Assembly: GCF_001949145.1 (NCBI RefSeq)
Contig: NW_019091359.1
Span: 1,978,158 to 2,042,157 of the forward strand
DNA from: Acanthaster planci
Taxonomy: Eukaryota; Echinodermata; Asteroidea; Valvatida; Acanthasteridae
DNA: 64,000 bases
Direction of reading: 5' to 3'
Shown here piece after piece: positions 25,279 to 38,096 of the stretch. The translations under genes were made by a program, and so were the position numbers. Every line of letters begins with the position of its first letter. Position 1 is the stretch's first letter. The notes below the pieces were generated by a model. That model was not told the DNA's origin. It saw nothing but the letters and a program-made list of their open reading frames with translations, and did not search any database.

Positions 25279-28200
25279 ATGTCCAATTCAGCTCTGTATC
25301 AGCAATGTGTTTGCAGCCTCCAGCTTTGCTTAAAATTTGCTGGAAGATAGGTTGTGCTGCTCTGAAAATAACACATGCACCAATGGTACTCACTGGCTAA
25401 CCGCTGCAGTTGAGATTTCCAGACGGCCAAAATGGTACAGTGTGCATGAGCTTTTTCAGTCTCGATAAGCTAGTCATTATCTTATCTAGGTAGGAAGGTC
25501 ATAGGTTACGCAGCAAATGGAAGACCAGAATACCCACTACATCTGTCAAATTGTACATGTATCTCAGAGACATATCCTTGTCACTGGAAGCCGAATGTCA
25601 ACGAGTAGTTTAACTTCAGAAAAGAACACCGAATTGCATTCCGTACTGGAATGTTCCCATCGAATAGTCATCATGCGTCAATAATCAACATGAAAAAAAG
25701 AGTATGCCACACGAGTGACCTGATAGCAATCGGAAATGACAGCGCCATACAAGCAGATGGAGGCACTCCATGAACCGACCATTAATGATGTATGTACACG
25801 TGTGTTTGCGATTGACTTTCTGTTTGCTGTAATACGTGCAGTCATGTTGCCACTTTGTATTACGTTTAACTGGTAAATGTTTTCAGCTACAAATAGCAGA
25901 TGGCGGGCAGAGAGCAAAATGCATTTCGCACTCGAGATGCATGTGGTGAACTTAGTCACGTTGGAATCCTAGGCAATTTTATGGTGTACTCTGTCAGAAA
26001 AAAATGAAGGGAGCCCTCTTGTGGCAAATTTGCTGCTGTCTCTTGCAAGTCTTGTCACTCTCCACAGAAATCCTCGGATTTGCATTACTGTACAACAGTT
26101 TCACAGGGAACATCTGATTAAAATAAATACTTTCCTGCAACCGCTTTCTCTCTTTTGCAAGTAGCATTTTGTGAACTTCAATCCTGTTTGAGATTTTCAG
26201 GGTGCATTAAAAGGTTTCTCATTGTATGAGTCTTTATCAAAAGATGAGAGCCAAAACTTCAACAAAAGGGGTCAGAGCATGCATACTCTGGCTTAAAAAA
26301 ATGGAACTGTTAAGATAACATTTGGAGAATGTTAATTATAAACAAGAAATGGAGATCACAACTGGCCAGCATAGGCACTGGTAGCAAGCAACAGTGCTTG
26401 TCATGAAAACAGATGGATGATCAACTGACCAGGAAACCGGCTTCTTTGAAGGTTTGGTATGTCCACAAATCAACTACTTAAAAGAAAATGCATGGAGGCC
26501 GGAGTGAATTGGTGGGCATGTCCAGCTTCCTTAACCCCTTCCATAAGTGAAGTGCCAGTGCCAGTTAAGTTTCCCAGGTGGGTCACTATTGCTAAAGACT
26601 TCCTCTTCTGTTGGGCCATCCAGGGATTGCCATAATGGCTGTAGTCAGTCCAGGGCAACTGTTTTGCCTCACTTAGCAGGTCCAGCTGAACAGGCCTCCC
26701 TTTTGCCCCTCTCTGTTGTTCACCCACCCCACCCCTGTGAAAAGTTCAAGGACTTTGGAACCCTGGAAAAGAGGTCTGCAATGTAAACACAGAACAGGAT
26801 TAAGCACCCCTGTTCTGCTGATGGGGACCAGTCTCTTCAAGCCTCCATGCTTCAAGTCAGGTGGATATCTGGAACCATTTTTCTCTCCAAGTGTAATAAA
26901 ATAAATGTAGGACGCACCATTTTCCTGTCGTATCCATTATGCGTGACATCTTGGCCAAGCTAGTTGCAACATTGCTTGTTCCGATCACTTTCTACCTTAT
27001 GTTGGAGTATGCTGGGCATTTTGATGTGAAATAGTGGTACCTCTGTTTTGCCCATTTGGTAAAATAAACTGGCAGCTAATATGTCAACTACTTGGATGTA
27101 AACAGAGTGTTGATGAATACTGCTTGTGGGTGCAAAAGTAAATTAGGATTTGGATATTCAAAGCAGGGTTTCATCTAGGATTGATGTACATGTATATTTC
27201 TGTTCTTTCCCAGCTGTTAAAACTACCTCTCCACCCCCCAGTAAACTGTTTCAACAGTGACTCCCCTCAGTGTTATTTGAGGCCATATTTCCACTGTCCC
27301 CAATTTTTGGAAGGAAATGCGAAGATTTCTTCACAGGTGTTGAAGATTAACATTAAAAATATTGAGGTTGTAAATTTTGAACAAGCCAAAACTGTCTGTC
27401 CAAAATTGTTTTTGCCCAGTCTTCAGGACAGGTGGCAAGGTGAGACACTGACGGACAGTAATGTTTTCCGACCTTGTGTGAGGGATGGACTAGACTCACT
27501 GAAGACAAATTTTACATTGAGAATTTAGTGTTAGAAAGGGAGAAAATGAGTAAGCGCATTTCCCAGTGGCATAAATTTTGTGGTTAGGAGAGGCCAGGGA
27601 CGCAGGTTTAGCTTAATTCCTCCGCATGCGGGTGTTTTCACCTGCGCGCCCAAGTTGGATTTTAATTGGGATGGGAAACAATCCAATAAGGTTTGTCTTC
27701 GGCTGTGTCAACGTGGCCTGAGGCATTGCAGAGGACATCATGGAGGAAATGAAGAGAGATGTACATGTAGTATTCTGAGATCCAGTGGCGAGGGTGCTTG
27801 CCTGAGTAGCTAACTGTACCAATAGGATGTCAAGGGAGACAGGTGATGAAGGGTGCGCTGATCCCACTCTATTGGCTTATTGGAGAAAGGGCTTTGACTT
27901 GGAAGTTATTTGCCCACGGACATGATGGATAAGTTGGTTCCTATTGACCTGTATATGGTTACGTGTACAGGTACTCATGAACACTTTTTCACTCTTAACT
28001 TAAGACAAATTAGAAATGTGTTTGTCTTGGAATCTTCTCGTGTCTCTGCCAAGGGATCAAGAGACAGGAGGGGGATTTTATGTCAGTGAGGAGCATTGGT
28101 TACCCTCATTTCCTGTCTAACATTCTACTCCCTAATATCCAGCATTTAATTCAAATTTTTTTTATTTTTTGTAAAGTCTTCTATACCCTTCCCAAGAACA

Positions 28201-31200
28201 GACAAAACTGTGAGGCTTAAGTCTGTAGTGCTTGACTGCGGCTGAAAACATCAGAAAGCAATGGTTTTGGACATGTTCTTCAGAGCTTGGGTGTGTAGGA
28301 TGTAGGGCCCCTGTGTAGGTGGTTTGAGTGCACTGTACAGAGGAGACCAGACCAATTTTTTTAACCGAACGTGGTCACAACCAGTTACTTGTCCGTAGCT
28401 TTGTAGGCATGTCTGTATCATCTCCCTTTTGAGCACTTTGGGGAGAAAATTGGTGTATGGAGTCCATAGGTAACAAGTTTTACTTGAAGGCAGCCGTAAT
28501 TGTGGCGAAGTTTTCACTGTTTGTGTTTCCAGGTAACACTTTCAACCTTGAACCATTCTTGGTGGGCACATTTAAAAAGCAGTTTGCCTACATCCAAGTA
28601 TGTGCAATACAGATCAGAAGAATCATGTCTGGCTTTTAGGAGATGGATGGTCTGTCTATTCCACATGGATTGCAGGGTTGGCAGAATGCTCAATGCTTGT
28701 CTGTTTGTTCACCTTGTAGCAACACACACTGCCATTACACTCATTCTTGTGTAGTTGCTGTTAATTGACAGTACAAGGTCATCACATAAATCTCCCTCTT
28801 GCGTTAGTAGATTTGTAAACAAAAAACTTCTTGTCTGCAAGTCACAGATGATTTTTGAGTGACCAACAGATTGGTTTCATTCTGCCTTTTATTCCGAGTT
28901 TGACATCATGACTTGATTGTGTGAAATTTTCATCAGTGTTTATTTAATCCGAAGGTGTGGAAAATTGCACTGTCTCCAAGAAAACTTTCAACCTGAGGGC
29001 TCTCAAGGTGGAAAGCCACTGGGATTACATGACTCCTTGAGGCCCTTCGTTTGTGGTTGGTAGGAACTTCCCCTGGATTACAGGACCGTATGGATATACA
29101 TGTATACTTGTAGCAGTTTACCATAGCTGCATTGGTGGACCACGGATTGGTTGTCATCGGCATAGCCTTCTAGATTCGAACTTTTTCTGTGATCAGAGCC
29201 TGTTAAGGTATTCTTCTCACAGTCCCACAGTCATGTTGAAGAATGTGGGTTCTGATCCAGGAATAGGTAGGAAGGGTTCTGACTATTTGACACATTCACA
29301 AAAAGTCAAGGTATCTTCTGACATAAATTGCATGTTCATGAAATGCCAATGTAAATAAAGAGACTTAAATTGTAAGAATAATTGGTCAGATGTAAATCAG
29401 ATTTTTGGGTTTCATTTCTGGGTGTGTACAACAAATGACGCCAATGTGCATGTAATTAAGCACTTTGTAAAATTTTTAAAATTACAAATGTAGCAACTCA
29501 ATTATTTTAGTTCTGAATCAGTGATTTACTCATTCGTTCGGTATTCACAGGTTCATGAGATTCATGCGGCATGCCCACAGTATTAAATTCAAAATGGGAG
29601 TGCATGTAGAAAGCTTATGGCTGTTTTTCTGCAGATGGGCATGTTGACTTTTTTGGTTAGTCCTCCCTTGCCAGGTTGGTAATTCTGAGATCTGAAATTA
29701 CTTCCCGCAGGCTGAATTCTCTAGAACACAACAGACTTTGATTTGATTAGGAACTATTTCTTAGAAATTTCCACTCCTGATCTTGGCACTGACCGTACTC
29801 AGGATTTAACTTGAGGAATGCACTAAAAAAGGAGTGGGGTTCAAGGAAAATTGGGTGTGGTTAGTGTAAGAAGGGAGAAATTTTAATTACTATTTATCCA
29901 CGAGCATGCTCTGTGTTTCAGACAGAAGAAAACTTAACAAGATGTTAATTAAATTTAAAGTGATGAATTAAGATCGTAATCTCTAATGTAGTTCGGACTG
30001 AAATGTAATGAATATGATTTGCACATCCACAACCTTGTAAATTTCCAAGTGGTTTTTTTTCCTAAAAGGAGTAAAGGATGATGAACTGAAAGAGTGAGTG
30101 TTATAAGGTCATTGCAGTGCTGGTGTGTGTTTTTGTTTTTTAATGTACCACACCACCCTCATTCCAAACATCGAATGATAAGCCAGCCTTGCCCATCTCT
30201 CTTAGATGGCTTCCTGGAATATCATACCAGTCAAATCACCATTTAAATTGCAGCCCTTGAAATCCCTTGGTTTCTCTTTTGTTTTTGGTCAAGCCATTAA
30301 CTTCTGCCTAAGGAGGCTGTTTGATATTGAGTTCCGAGGTACCAGCAAGGTTTTTGTACTTTTTAATTGCCGAGTATCGTTCATGCGAAAAATTAAAATG
30401 CACCTTGCATTGCTGATTACACTCGTACAGGAGAAATATGCATATGCATGTACAATACCTGTCTTTGTATCACAAAGTGCAGGTTAGTTATGGTGATGTA
30501 TTGCCTGTACACATGTGATTATACCGTAGGAAAAGAAACAAAATCTAGAGGTTCTTGAATGAAATGCTCATGTACTTAAACAGATGCTCTCTGATTGTTA
30601 CCTACTGTGGTTAGTTTTTGATTGTAAAGTATTGTTTCAGACATTCAAGTTGACATAAAACACTTGCCACATTTGCCATTTTACCCCAATCCTCTCTTGC
30701 TACAAAATTTCAGCTTGGCTTCTGTTTGAATTTGATGAATTTGAGACTATGTAGCAATGACATTATTAGTTTACGGCACCACATGGGGCTGGATGTGCTG
30801 ATTTTGTCATAGTGTAGATAAGAAGTCAACTTTGTGTAGGATGCCGCCCTGTAACGTGGTGTCAGATTGGAAACTGCAAGAAAATAAAAAGCAGTGGCAC
30901 ATGAACACATTGCCTTCTTTTCCCGGTACTCGTCCTTGGTCAACTGTCACATGATGGATTTATGATGGCATCCAATAATATCACAAAGGGCTTGATCCCC
31001 AGGGTTAAAAATGCCACAGTAGTTTTTTTCTGAATACAGTAGCTGGTTGAACTCTTTGATGTCTGCTTCTCTGTGTAATGTGACTATACCTCTCCCATTA
31101 TGTCCACTTCTAACTTGCCAAATGTGCCTTGCCCGAGAATGCCACATAGACAGTGGTCTTTTAATGCTTGTAAAGCAGAGATTTTCAAATGAAGCTACTT

Positions 31201-32031
31201 GAGCACGTTCATTACGTGACATCCTAGCAATGGCCAGTGTCTCTGACTCTTTCTTAAATCTCTGTTCTTAATTGTACATTACTTTCTTTAATAGCTGAAG
31301 AGCATTTTAGTTGACAGTACCCATCAATGTGGGCAAGGGGAGGATCCAAGAATGTGTCTAGAAGGGGAGGGGGGTCAGGCCCCTTGGATTTTGTTTATGT
31401 CTGATTGTTGTGATTGTGAACGGGGTATGCAATGGTAATACATTACATTGCTAAACAAAGAAATAATAAGAACTCTTGCAGGGTTTCATCTTTTTTATCA
31501 TTACTGTGATTGTTATTTCATCTATTCATTCTTTTTTTAGTGTCGGGAGAGGGGGATGATTAGCTACTGTCATGCAGTTTGTGCTTGCACATCTTTAACA
31601 ATGAATGCATGAAAAAGCATCTGTAATTTTAATGCCATTATGTTAAGAGCAAGACCACAGTAATTCTTGTATATGTGTGCTACCTGTATTAAGCTTTATA
31701 TACACATAGTGCACGCATCTTACGAGCTAACGCGTGCACACATTCCTTCATAAAAACATGCCTTTGCAAGTTGAGAAGTCAAATATCTTATGCAGTAGTG
31801 TGTCAGTGGCTTTCCTGTGATGAATTTGTTAGGACCAGTAAGCAGTAAACTTAACGATGGATCCATTTCCAGCAATGACCGTGGGCCTTTTGAGAAAACT
31901 GATAGATTCCTGAACTTAGCATGTTGGGTGAAGCGTGGAGGCCTGGGTTTAAGTAGGCTGCTTGGGCGGGTTTTCTTAATGGGCTTGAAGAAGCATTTGA
32001 TCCACTAGGTGTGCACGGTAATTTAGTCGAG

Positions 32032-32057
32032 ATCGGAGGCTTGAAAAGGCCTCCGAT
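32032..32057. repeat. Short perfect GC hairpin
   Basis: ATCGGAGGC and GCCTCCGAT form perfect 9-bp arms around an 8-base loop. In a bacterium this could resemble a terminator, but there is no following T run and the context is eukaryotic. It may be a chance inverted repeat or a dimeric binding site. Confidence 0.75.
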
Positions 32058-34026
32058 GAAAATTACTCATCCTTGTGGCTGTAGCCGTGGCCTTGATTCC
32101 TCCTCCCCCCCTCCTCCCCCAGGATGTGGCCTTGGAAGCTGTCTAGTCAAATCGTTAGACTTCATCAATTTAATAAGAGATAATCTTTACTTTCTCTTCT
32201 GTGTGGATGAGTGTAGAGTCCGATGGGATAGCCCCTCACATGATCTTTTCATGGATGCGTCATTGGGGGTGATCCAGAAGGCAGGTATGAACAAGAGTGC
32301 TCTCACCTTAAAAAAATGTACATAATTAATGAAGCGTCTCCCAAGCAAATTACGAATGGCTGCTTTGTTATTTTCCAGCCATTTTGCCAAAATGTTAGGG
32401 CTGTCTTGTCTGTACATCTTGTCCAGGCGCATGTTTAGCACAGTCACATGAGCAGGTATTGATGGAATGATGTTGGAACGTAGTCCCTGTAGCAACGAGT
32501 TATCCAGTGGAAACCACTGCTATATCGCATGGCTGTCACCAGTTTGACAGTTTATTCTGTGCTATGTAACGGGGTACATCAACATAGAGAAAGAAGGGAA
32601 CCCAACGGAGAATCTGATTTGTTTTATATTGCAGGGCTGGAGTTGGTGATTTGCATACTCTGGGTGTATCTGCACAGGAGCAGTAATTTATAATTATTCG
32701 TCTATGTCACTGCTCAGGCAATGGGCCCGTTGTCTCCCCCCCCCCAATTTCTGGAGGGGTTGTCAAAATAAACAAAAAAAAAAGGCGGCTCTATTCCATT
32801 TCCCCTCCTTCCAAAAGTTAGTAAAAGGACCAAACCGTTGGCCTCACTCCTCTGAAAGGCCAGAAAAGGTTACATAAAAAAAATTTACCCCTCCCCCCAA
32901 TGAAATTTGGTTCTGCACTCAGAGAACCCCAAATCATAAACATCCAACAATCAGAACTTATAAATATGGCTCATGGACTCGGCCGTGGAGACATTGGCCG
33001 TGTTCAGCTTTTGCACCACACCTAACCTCACTCCAAGGCACCCTTCCCTTGTATTGACGTAGGCAGCAGTCTGTACAAACAAATCGTGTGCTTGCAGCAA
33101 CAGAAGGGTATTTGTCTTGCCTGCGCGTGTAGATGCGAGAACCTTGGGAATGGCCAGCCTTCATTAAGGCGATCTTGTTCTGTCCAAAGATGAGGGCACG
33201 AGGTACAAGTGTACCTTCATAAGACCTTTGCTCAACTTCTCAACTGGGCGTCACTTGGCCAACACCTGGGCTGAAGTTTTTGCAGTAGTGTCAACTACTC
33301 TTATATTGAAAGTGCAAGCCTATAAGAAAATTAAAAGTCACCAGTGAAAGGTTCTACACACTGATTCACCCAGTATGCAACCTCCTCCTTTCTGGTTTTC
33401 ATTTTTGTAAAGAGAGACGCTCTTTTCCATTAAAAAAATTTCTTATGCTCCAAAGTGGTTATGTAGTGACTTTAAGATTGAAATTATCGCTACAGTATGC
33501 CGCCTTATGAGTTGGGGTTAAACTCCATTTTTGATACCTCCTTTCATAGCCTTAATTCCAGGCACGCATCGCTTCCTGAGATCTGCCCTGAAAAAAGGAT
33601 TGGAAAATGCAATACAGCAATGAATGAATAAGTCTAGATTTTTAAAATTTGTTTTCTAATGCAGCTTTCAGATTGGATTCCCATCTTTAGTACACTGCAG
33701 TGAAACCTAAATATTGGCATGCTCTCAAGATTTATTTCAAGATTGATGCATAATCAGTAATTCTGCTGCAGAATGTAATTTAGATTTTCTCCTTCTGAAG
33801 TCCAATGTACTTTATTGAAAGGAAGGTATTTTGCCCAGTGCTGTTAGTACACTTTCCAGGCCTCACTATGTATTAGCATTCATGGGATGTGCGTTGCCTT
33901 GCTTAGTGCACTCAGCCCAACGTGGTTTGAATTTAGTGAAACCTGGCTAGCCGTCGCAAGGTAGGTGCCATTGATCAGTCACATCTCCCGCACTTCCTTG
34001 TCTCCCAGCCTCACCAACGATAACCC

Positions 34027-34055
34027 GTTGCCATGGCAACGGTTAACATAGCAAC
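34027..34055. promoter_or_regulatory. Tandem RFX-type X-boxes
   Basis: GTTGCCATGGCAAC at 34,027-34,040 is a perfect palindromic X-box, the consensus of RFX winged-helix factors (GTNRCC, 0-3 bases, RGYAAC). One base later, GTTAACATAGCAAC (34,042-34,055) matches the same pattern with one mismatch. In animals such sites drive ciliary and other RFX target genes, usually close to the transcription start. No first exon is recognisable nearby, so the target gene is unknown. A CTCF-like word lies about 170 bases downstream. Confidence 0.6.
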
Positions 34056-35098
34056 CGAACATTGCATCAGCGTGAGTGCTGGTTTTCTCTGTTTCCTGAT
34101 GTAATTCAGGAATTCTCACCGAGTAGGAATTGCCTGAGGACATGATGAAACCTTCAAAACCTTCTCTTCTTCAGTATTTCCTCCTGTGACTCATAATAGT
34201 TCAACCTGTCCATTATGTGCAGCGCCATCTATTGGTATCAAGTGAGAGGTGTCAGGCAGAGTATCAATATAACCTTTCACATCGCAAGTGCCTTCATGTT
34301 GTTTTCAAATTTTTCACAAGGTGTCTCTGAGCGAATGCAGAGGCTTTAAATAAGATTTTGTGAAAGGCCTAGATAAACGAATCCACTGCCAATGTGCATT
34401 GTAAAACATCAGAAAAAAGCCAAGGTCATAGGTCATACCATCGGGGTAACAGTTGCACCGAGGCCCTCTACCTGAACTTGCATTTCTTTCCTTGACACCT
34501 TTCTGAGCTTGTCAGCTCTTGTAGGAGACATGAATCAATTATTCATCATTCAGCACAGAGATGAAGAAATACCTGGGCAGATTTTACAAATGTCTCCCAA
34601 GGCATTTCCGTCCAATACAGCTGGTTTGAAAGAGCCATCTATCATAATGGAAGCCTTTTGACTACAAGTCTGTCTCACTACACAGGCTCCATCCGTTTTC
34701 TTGATAAAAAGCTCCTTGACACACCTGTGCATTTTAATTTTGTGTCCTTCCTTCATTACATATTGGGTACTTGTAGGCCAGAAAAACCACATTACTCTTG
34801 TCTTTGTTCGATTCCCTGGGCATTAATCAAGATCTGTATCTCGTTCCAAGCTTACCAACTGAATGTGAATGAAAAAATCAGTTATTTATAAATCACTGAC
34901 CAGCATTAGCTGTGACAATATCAGCTGGCTATGGCTTGAAATAAGGCAAGCACCTATGGATGTCCACTGGCCAGTGGCTCCAACTACTTTCCATAGATAG
35001 GTGTGTTTCGTTAGCCACAGCCAGTTGATTTGGACATGGCCCTACATGAAAACTGCAAGTGTGTATCTTTGTTGTGACCTCTTGAGCAGGGGTGAGCT

Positions 35099-35468
35099 CA
35101 ATAAGCCTTTTGTGAGTTAACTTTGACCCAAATCTGGTACACTGAGTTCTTTAAATTCACGTGAACATAACAACTTGAATTCCCCTTACTAAAACCATTG
35201 TTGCTATACCTCGTGATTTGGGGCAAGCTTTTGCTTAGTTACATAAGAGACGCCTTGCAACAATACACTGTTCTCAATGGATAAGAAAGGCTCAAAGGAA
35301 CCAGTCCATTCCAGAGATGGTGGTCGCTATGCGAAAGCTTGCCCCGAATCACGAGGTATAGCAACAGTGTCTTTAGTCTGGGGAATTCAAGTTGTTATGT
35401 TTATGTGCAGTCAGATAACTCAGTGCACTAGATTTTATTCAAATTTAACTCGCAAATGTCTTATTTAA
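35099..35468 (+). mobile_element. Foldback (MITE-like) element, copy C, inverted
   Basis: This copy is the reverse complement of copies A and B. It opens with CAATAAGCC and closes with a degenerate CTTATT. A + strand frame from 35,277 to 35,468 encodes 63 residues. Its core (EPVHSRDGGRYAKACPES, then RGIATVSLVWGIQ) matches the minus-strand frame of copy A almost residue for residue, while copy B has a stop. The frame lies across the centre and right arm of the palindrome, so some of the conservation comes simply from recent shared ancestry. No transposase or known domain is present. Confidence 0.8.
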
Positions 35469-35699
35469 TATGTACACTTGTATGCACACCTTTGGGCAAT
35501 GCGTACCTTTAGGTACAGGGAAGTTTGAATAGGTAACTTTGATAGCAACCAATCAGACTGTGGTATATTTGGGGACTTTGCCTGTCTTCATGTACTGGTA
35601 ATGTACATGTATGTGAATGATACAGGGTCACATAGACTTGCCGTTGATTGTTATGTGGTCTTATACTACATAATCATGGTGTGTTTGACCCGCTGTCTC

Positions 35700-35965
35700 C
35701 AGCCAGCTCTGTCATTTGTGGCCTTACTCGATTCTATGCTGCTTATGGATTGAGGTCATTGTCGATTGTGTCTAGCCATGTTTTATTTTTCTACTCTCCC
35801 TAGACTTTTCACTTTCGTGTGTTTCATCACGAGCAATCTTTGTTAGTGCATCCTGTATTAGATACAGCAGATGACCAACTCGGCTCAGTCTTTGGTGTTG
35901 GATGATTTCACTCCATGGCTTTTGCTTGGAGCTGACTTGATCTCCAAACTTGTCATTTCCCATGT
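35700..35965 (-). mobile_element. Decayed non-LTR retrotransposon (LINE) fragment, C-terminal part of the polymerase ORF
   Basis: Read on the minus strand from 35,963, the frame gives a peptide with QRLSRVGHLL followed by DALTKIARDETHESEKSR. This is the layout of the conserved C-terminal tail of many animal LINE reverse transcriptases: a run like RRLRWVGHVLRM, then an alanine-lysine segment and the GKRxRGRPKxTW motif. The RGRPK part has decayed to RESRK. The tryptophan and later residues continue with in-frame stops beyond 35,772. No reverse-transcriptase core is recognisable upstream, so only the 3' end is present, as expected for a 5'-truncated insertion. The clade cannot be decided from this fragment. 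Confidence 0.65.
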
Positions 35966-38010
35966 CTCCTTATATCAGGAAGTCAGGGGCTCTAGCTCAA
36001 ATCATTGTGTCTGTGGCCCCTACTTCCTTACTGATTTCTGTTGAATGGGATATCTTAACCAAACTAACGTTCTTTTTATATCACCTTTTGACCTTTGATG
36101 CATTCCAAACATCCATCTATTTCTTCCCCCAGTCATATCTCTTGGTTTTTGAAAGTTCAATGTGGTGCAGAGAGATTTGTTGCTGAAATAGATGCCATAG
36201 TTTTTCAATCAAGTTCCGGTAGGCTTCAGTTGTTTACAGGTTGGTTTTTTAATTTGTTGCCCAGCTGATTTGTTTGATGTTCTGGTCAAAGCCAAAGCCC
36301 CCCTTCCTCCGGAAGAAAAAAAAACAGGTTGAACAAACAAAATGCAAGAGAGACTGGAAAATATTTACAAGGTCCAATTTTTGGGCCGGCAAAAATCAAT
36401 CATTTTAAAATGTCCACTCAGAGGAGATAATTACGGAAACACTCAACAGGTCTTAATTAGGTACATGTGATTTTTTTTACCAACTTGGTGATTAGCCTCT
36501 TTTTCCAGTCATATTGCTTCCTGGAAATGAAAGTTTCACTGTCCAGTCCAATGTGCCAATTTTCTACCTGTCTAAACCATGGCGCCAGTAGGATAATTTG
36601 CCTGCTACCACCCCCCCTTGTTGGCCTGTGCCACCTTCACCTCAAGGGCCCCTCCAAGGCATTTGGGAGATTATTTGTGAAGGAGTTCTCAGTACATCAG
36701 GCCTGAGGTGTTCCCCAACAAAGTGGCCATGTAGGAACAGCCTCCATTTTTGTATCTGGACCCCTGGGCTATTCTTGTCTGGGCCCTGTCATTTCTGGTG
36801 TTGGACTATGTGATGATTATCTGAAGTCCATTTGTCTTGATGAGTGATCGGGAGAGGGTGTCGAGAGTGACAGGGTGGGGGGCGGTGAAAAAAGGCTGTG
36901 AGGGCATGGGAGGAGCTTTGGTATACTGCCCGTAGGCGGTAATCAGCACCAGCACTCTTCCAATGGACAAAACCATCGGTTGGTAAACCCATAGACTGGT
37001 AAATCACTCCATGAAAAAAAAATCTAATTTGTTGCAAGATGTCTGACAACGCTTGCCAATTTCCACGTGATTAAAGCCTAAAAGGGAACAAAGGAAGGCC
37101 TAAAAGTCAATTAAATTTTTCTGGACCGATGTGTGCAGTGGAAAGTACATTTGGGTCGAGTTGTGTATATTTGTAACTTGCTTTAATCTGAGTTCTGCTA
37201 TGGGTTTAGTACACTCGCTGTTCCAGTTGTAACCAGGCATGCCCTTGACTCTTCAAGCACCAGCATGTCAACCTTATTCCTTCTTTTCCACACTTCGTTT
37301 TAATTAGTTGAGCACATGTACTTACCCTGATTATGACCTCAACTATGAAGGGCAAACCTTTACAGTAGAAACCAAAGAGGGCACACAAACGCAAGACACT
37401 CAAACTTAGAGACAACTTGACTGCTTGTAGGCAAACACACGCAGACGAGGTGGCGGACAATCTTGCAGGAGTCCTATTGTCAATGGGGCAGTTGTCGCGG
37501 TAACTTTTTTTGGGGGGGGAGGCTGGAGTGCTTTTTCTCGCAAGAGTCCCCACGCACCAGTTGTTTGGTTAGATCAACAGTTGGGTTTGGAAGCAAAAAT
37601 TGTTGTTTTTAGCCAGAAAAAAAATGGAAGGGGGGGTGATTGAAGAGCTGTGTCCATAGTTGTCTAGTAATAAAGAATACTTCAGTTTTTATTTAAACAG
37701 TGTTGGGTCAGACACCGGCTCTTTGATAGAGAGTGGACCGATCATGCTGCTTCTAGGTAGCAAAGAAATCCCTGTAATAAGGGTGGCTGTTGCTAATTCT
37801 GTATGTTTACCCGTTTCCCTGTATCTGCCACCTGCAGTGCAGAATGTTTTAACCTTGAGGACAAATGTTGATTTTGTTCAATTCCAAAGGGAAAGGATGT
37901 GGAAATAATAGAATTCTGATGTAAATTCTTCCCTTGTCACACCCTCAAACAACATCTGTACCCACATGGTCGTCTAGTCAGTGATGTGACTGTGGTTGTT
38001 CATTTCACAG

Positions 38011-38096
38011 TGAGTGACCCGCAGAATGTGGGAGAGAATCGGCTCCCCATACAACTGGAACCTCTCCTCATTGGGAACACCTCCAGTCAGACTCAG
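38011..38096 (+). CDS. Candidate internal coding exon, product unknown
   Basis: After the acceptor TTCATTTCACAG the sequence is open to a possible donor CTCAG|GTGGTC, an 86-base exon that enters in the middle of a codon and ends in phase 0. The peptide SDPQNVGENRLPIQLEPLL followed by IGNTSSQTQ has a natural amino-acid composition and includes an N-glycosylation sequon (NTS). The same frame stays open upstream to about 37,923 and downstream to a TGA at 38,133, with no ATG before the core, so the true edges could differ. I do not recognise the family. The donor is weak. Confidence 0.25.

Larger units (their letters stand above)
23210..35098. other. Non-coding stretch with small repeats and motifs
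   Basis: No confident gene. It holds repeat copy 2 (23,916-24,012), a CpG-dense patch with the window's longest open frame (24,839-25,393 on the minus strand), a 22-bp tandem repeat, CTCF-like motifs at 26,012 and 34,221, a GC hairpin at 32,032 and two X-boxes at 34,027. The rest is AT-rich sequence without recognisable content. Confidence 0.45.

Noticed and set aside
32032-32057. Perfect GC hairpin as a bacterial intrinsic terminator.
   Set aside because: No T run follows, and everything else in the window is eukaryotic.
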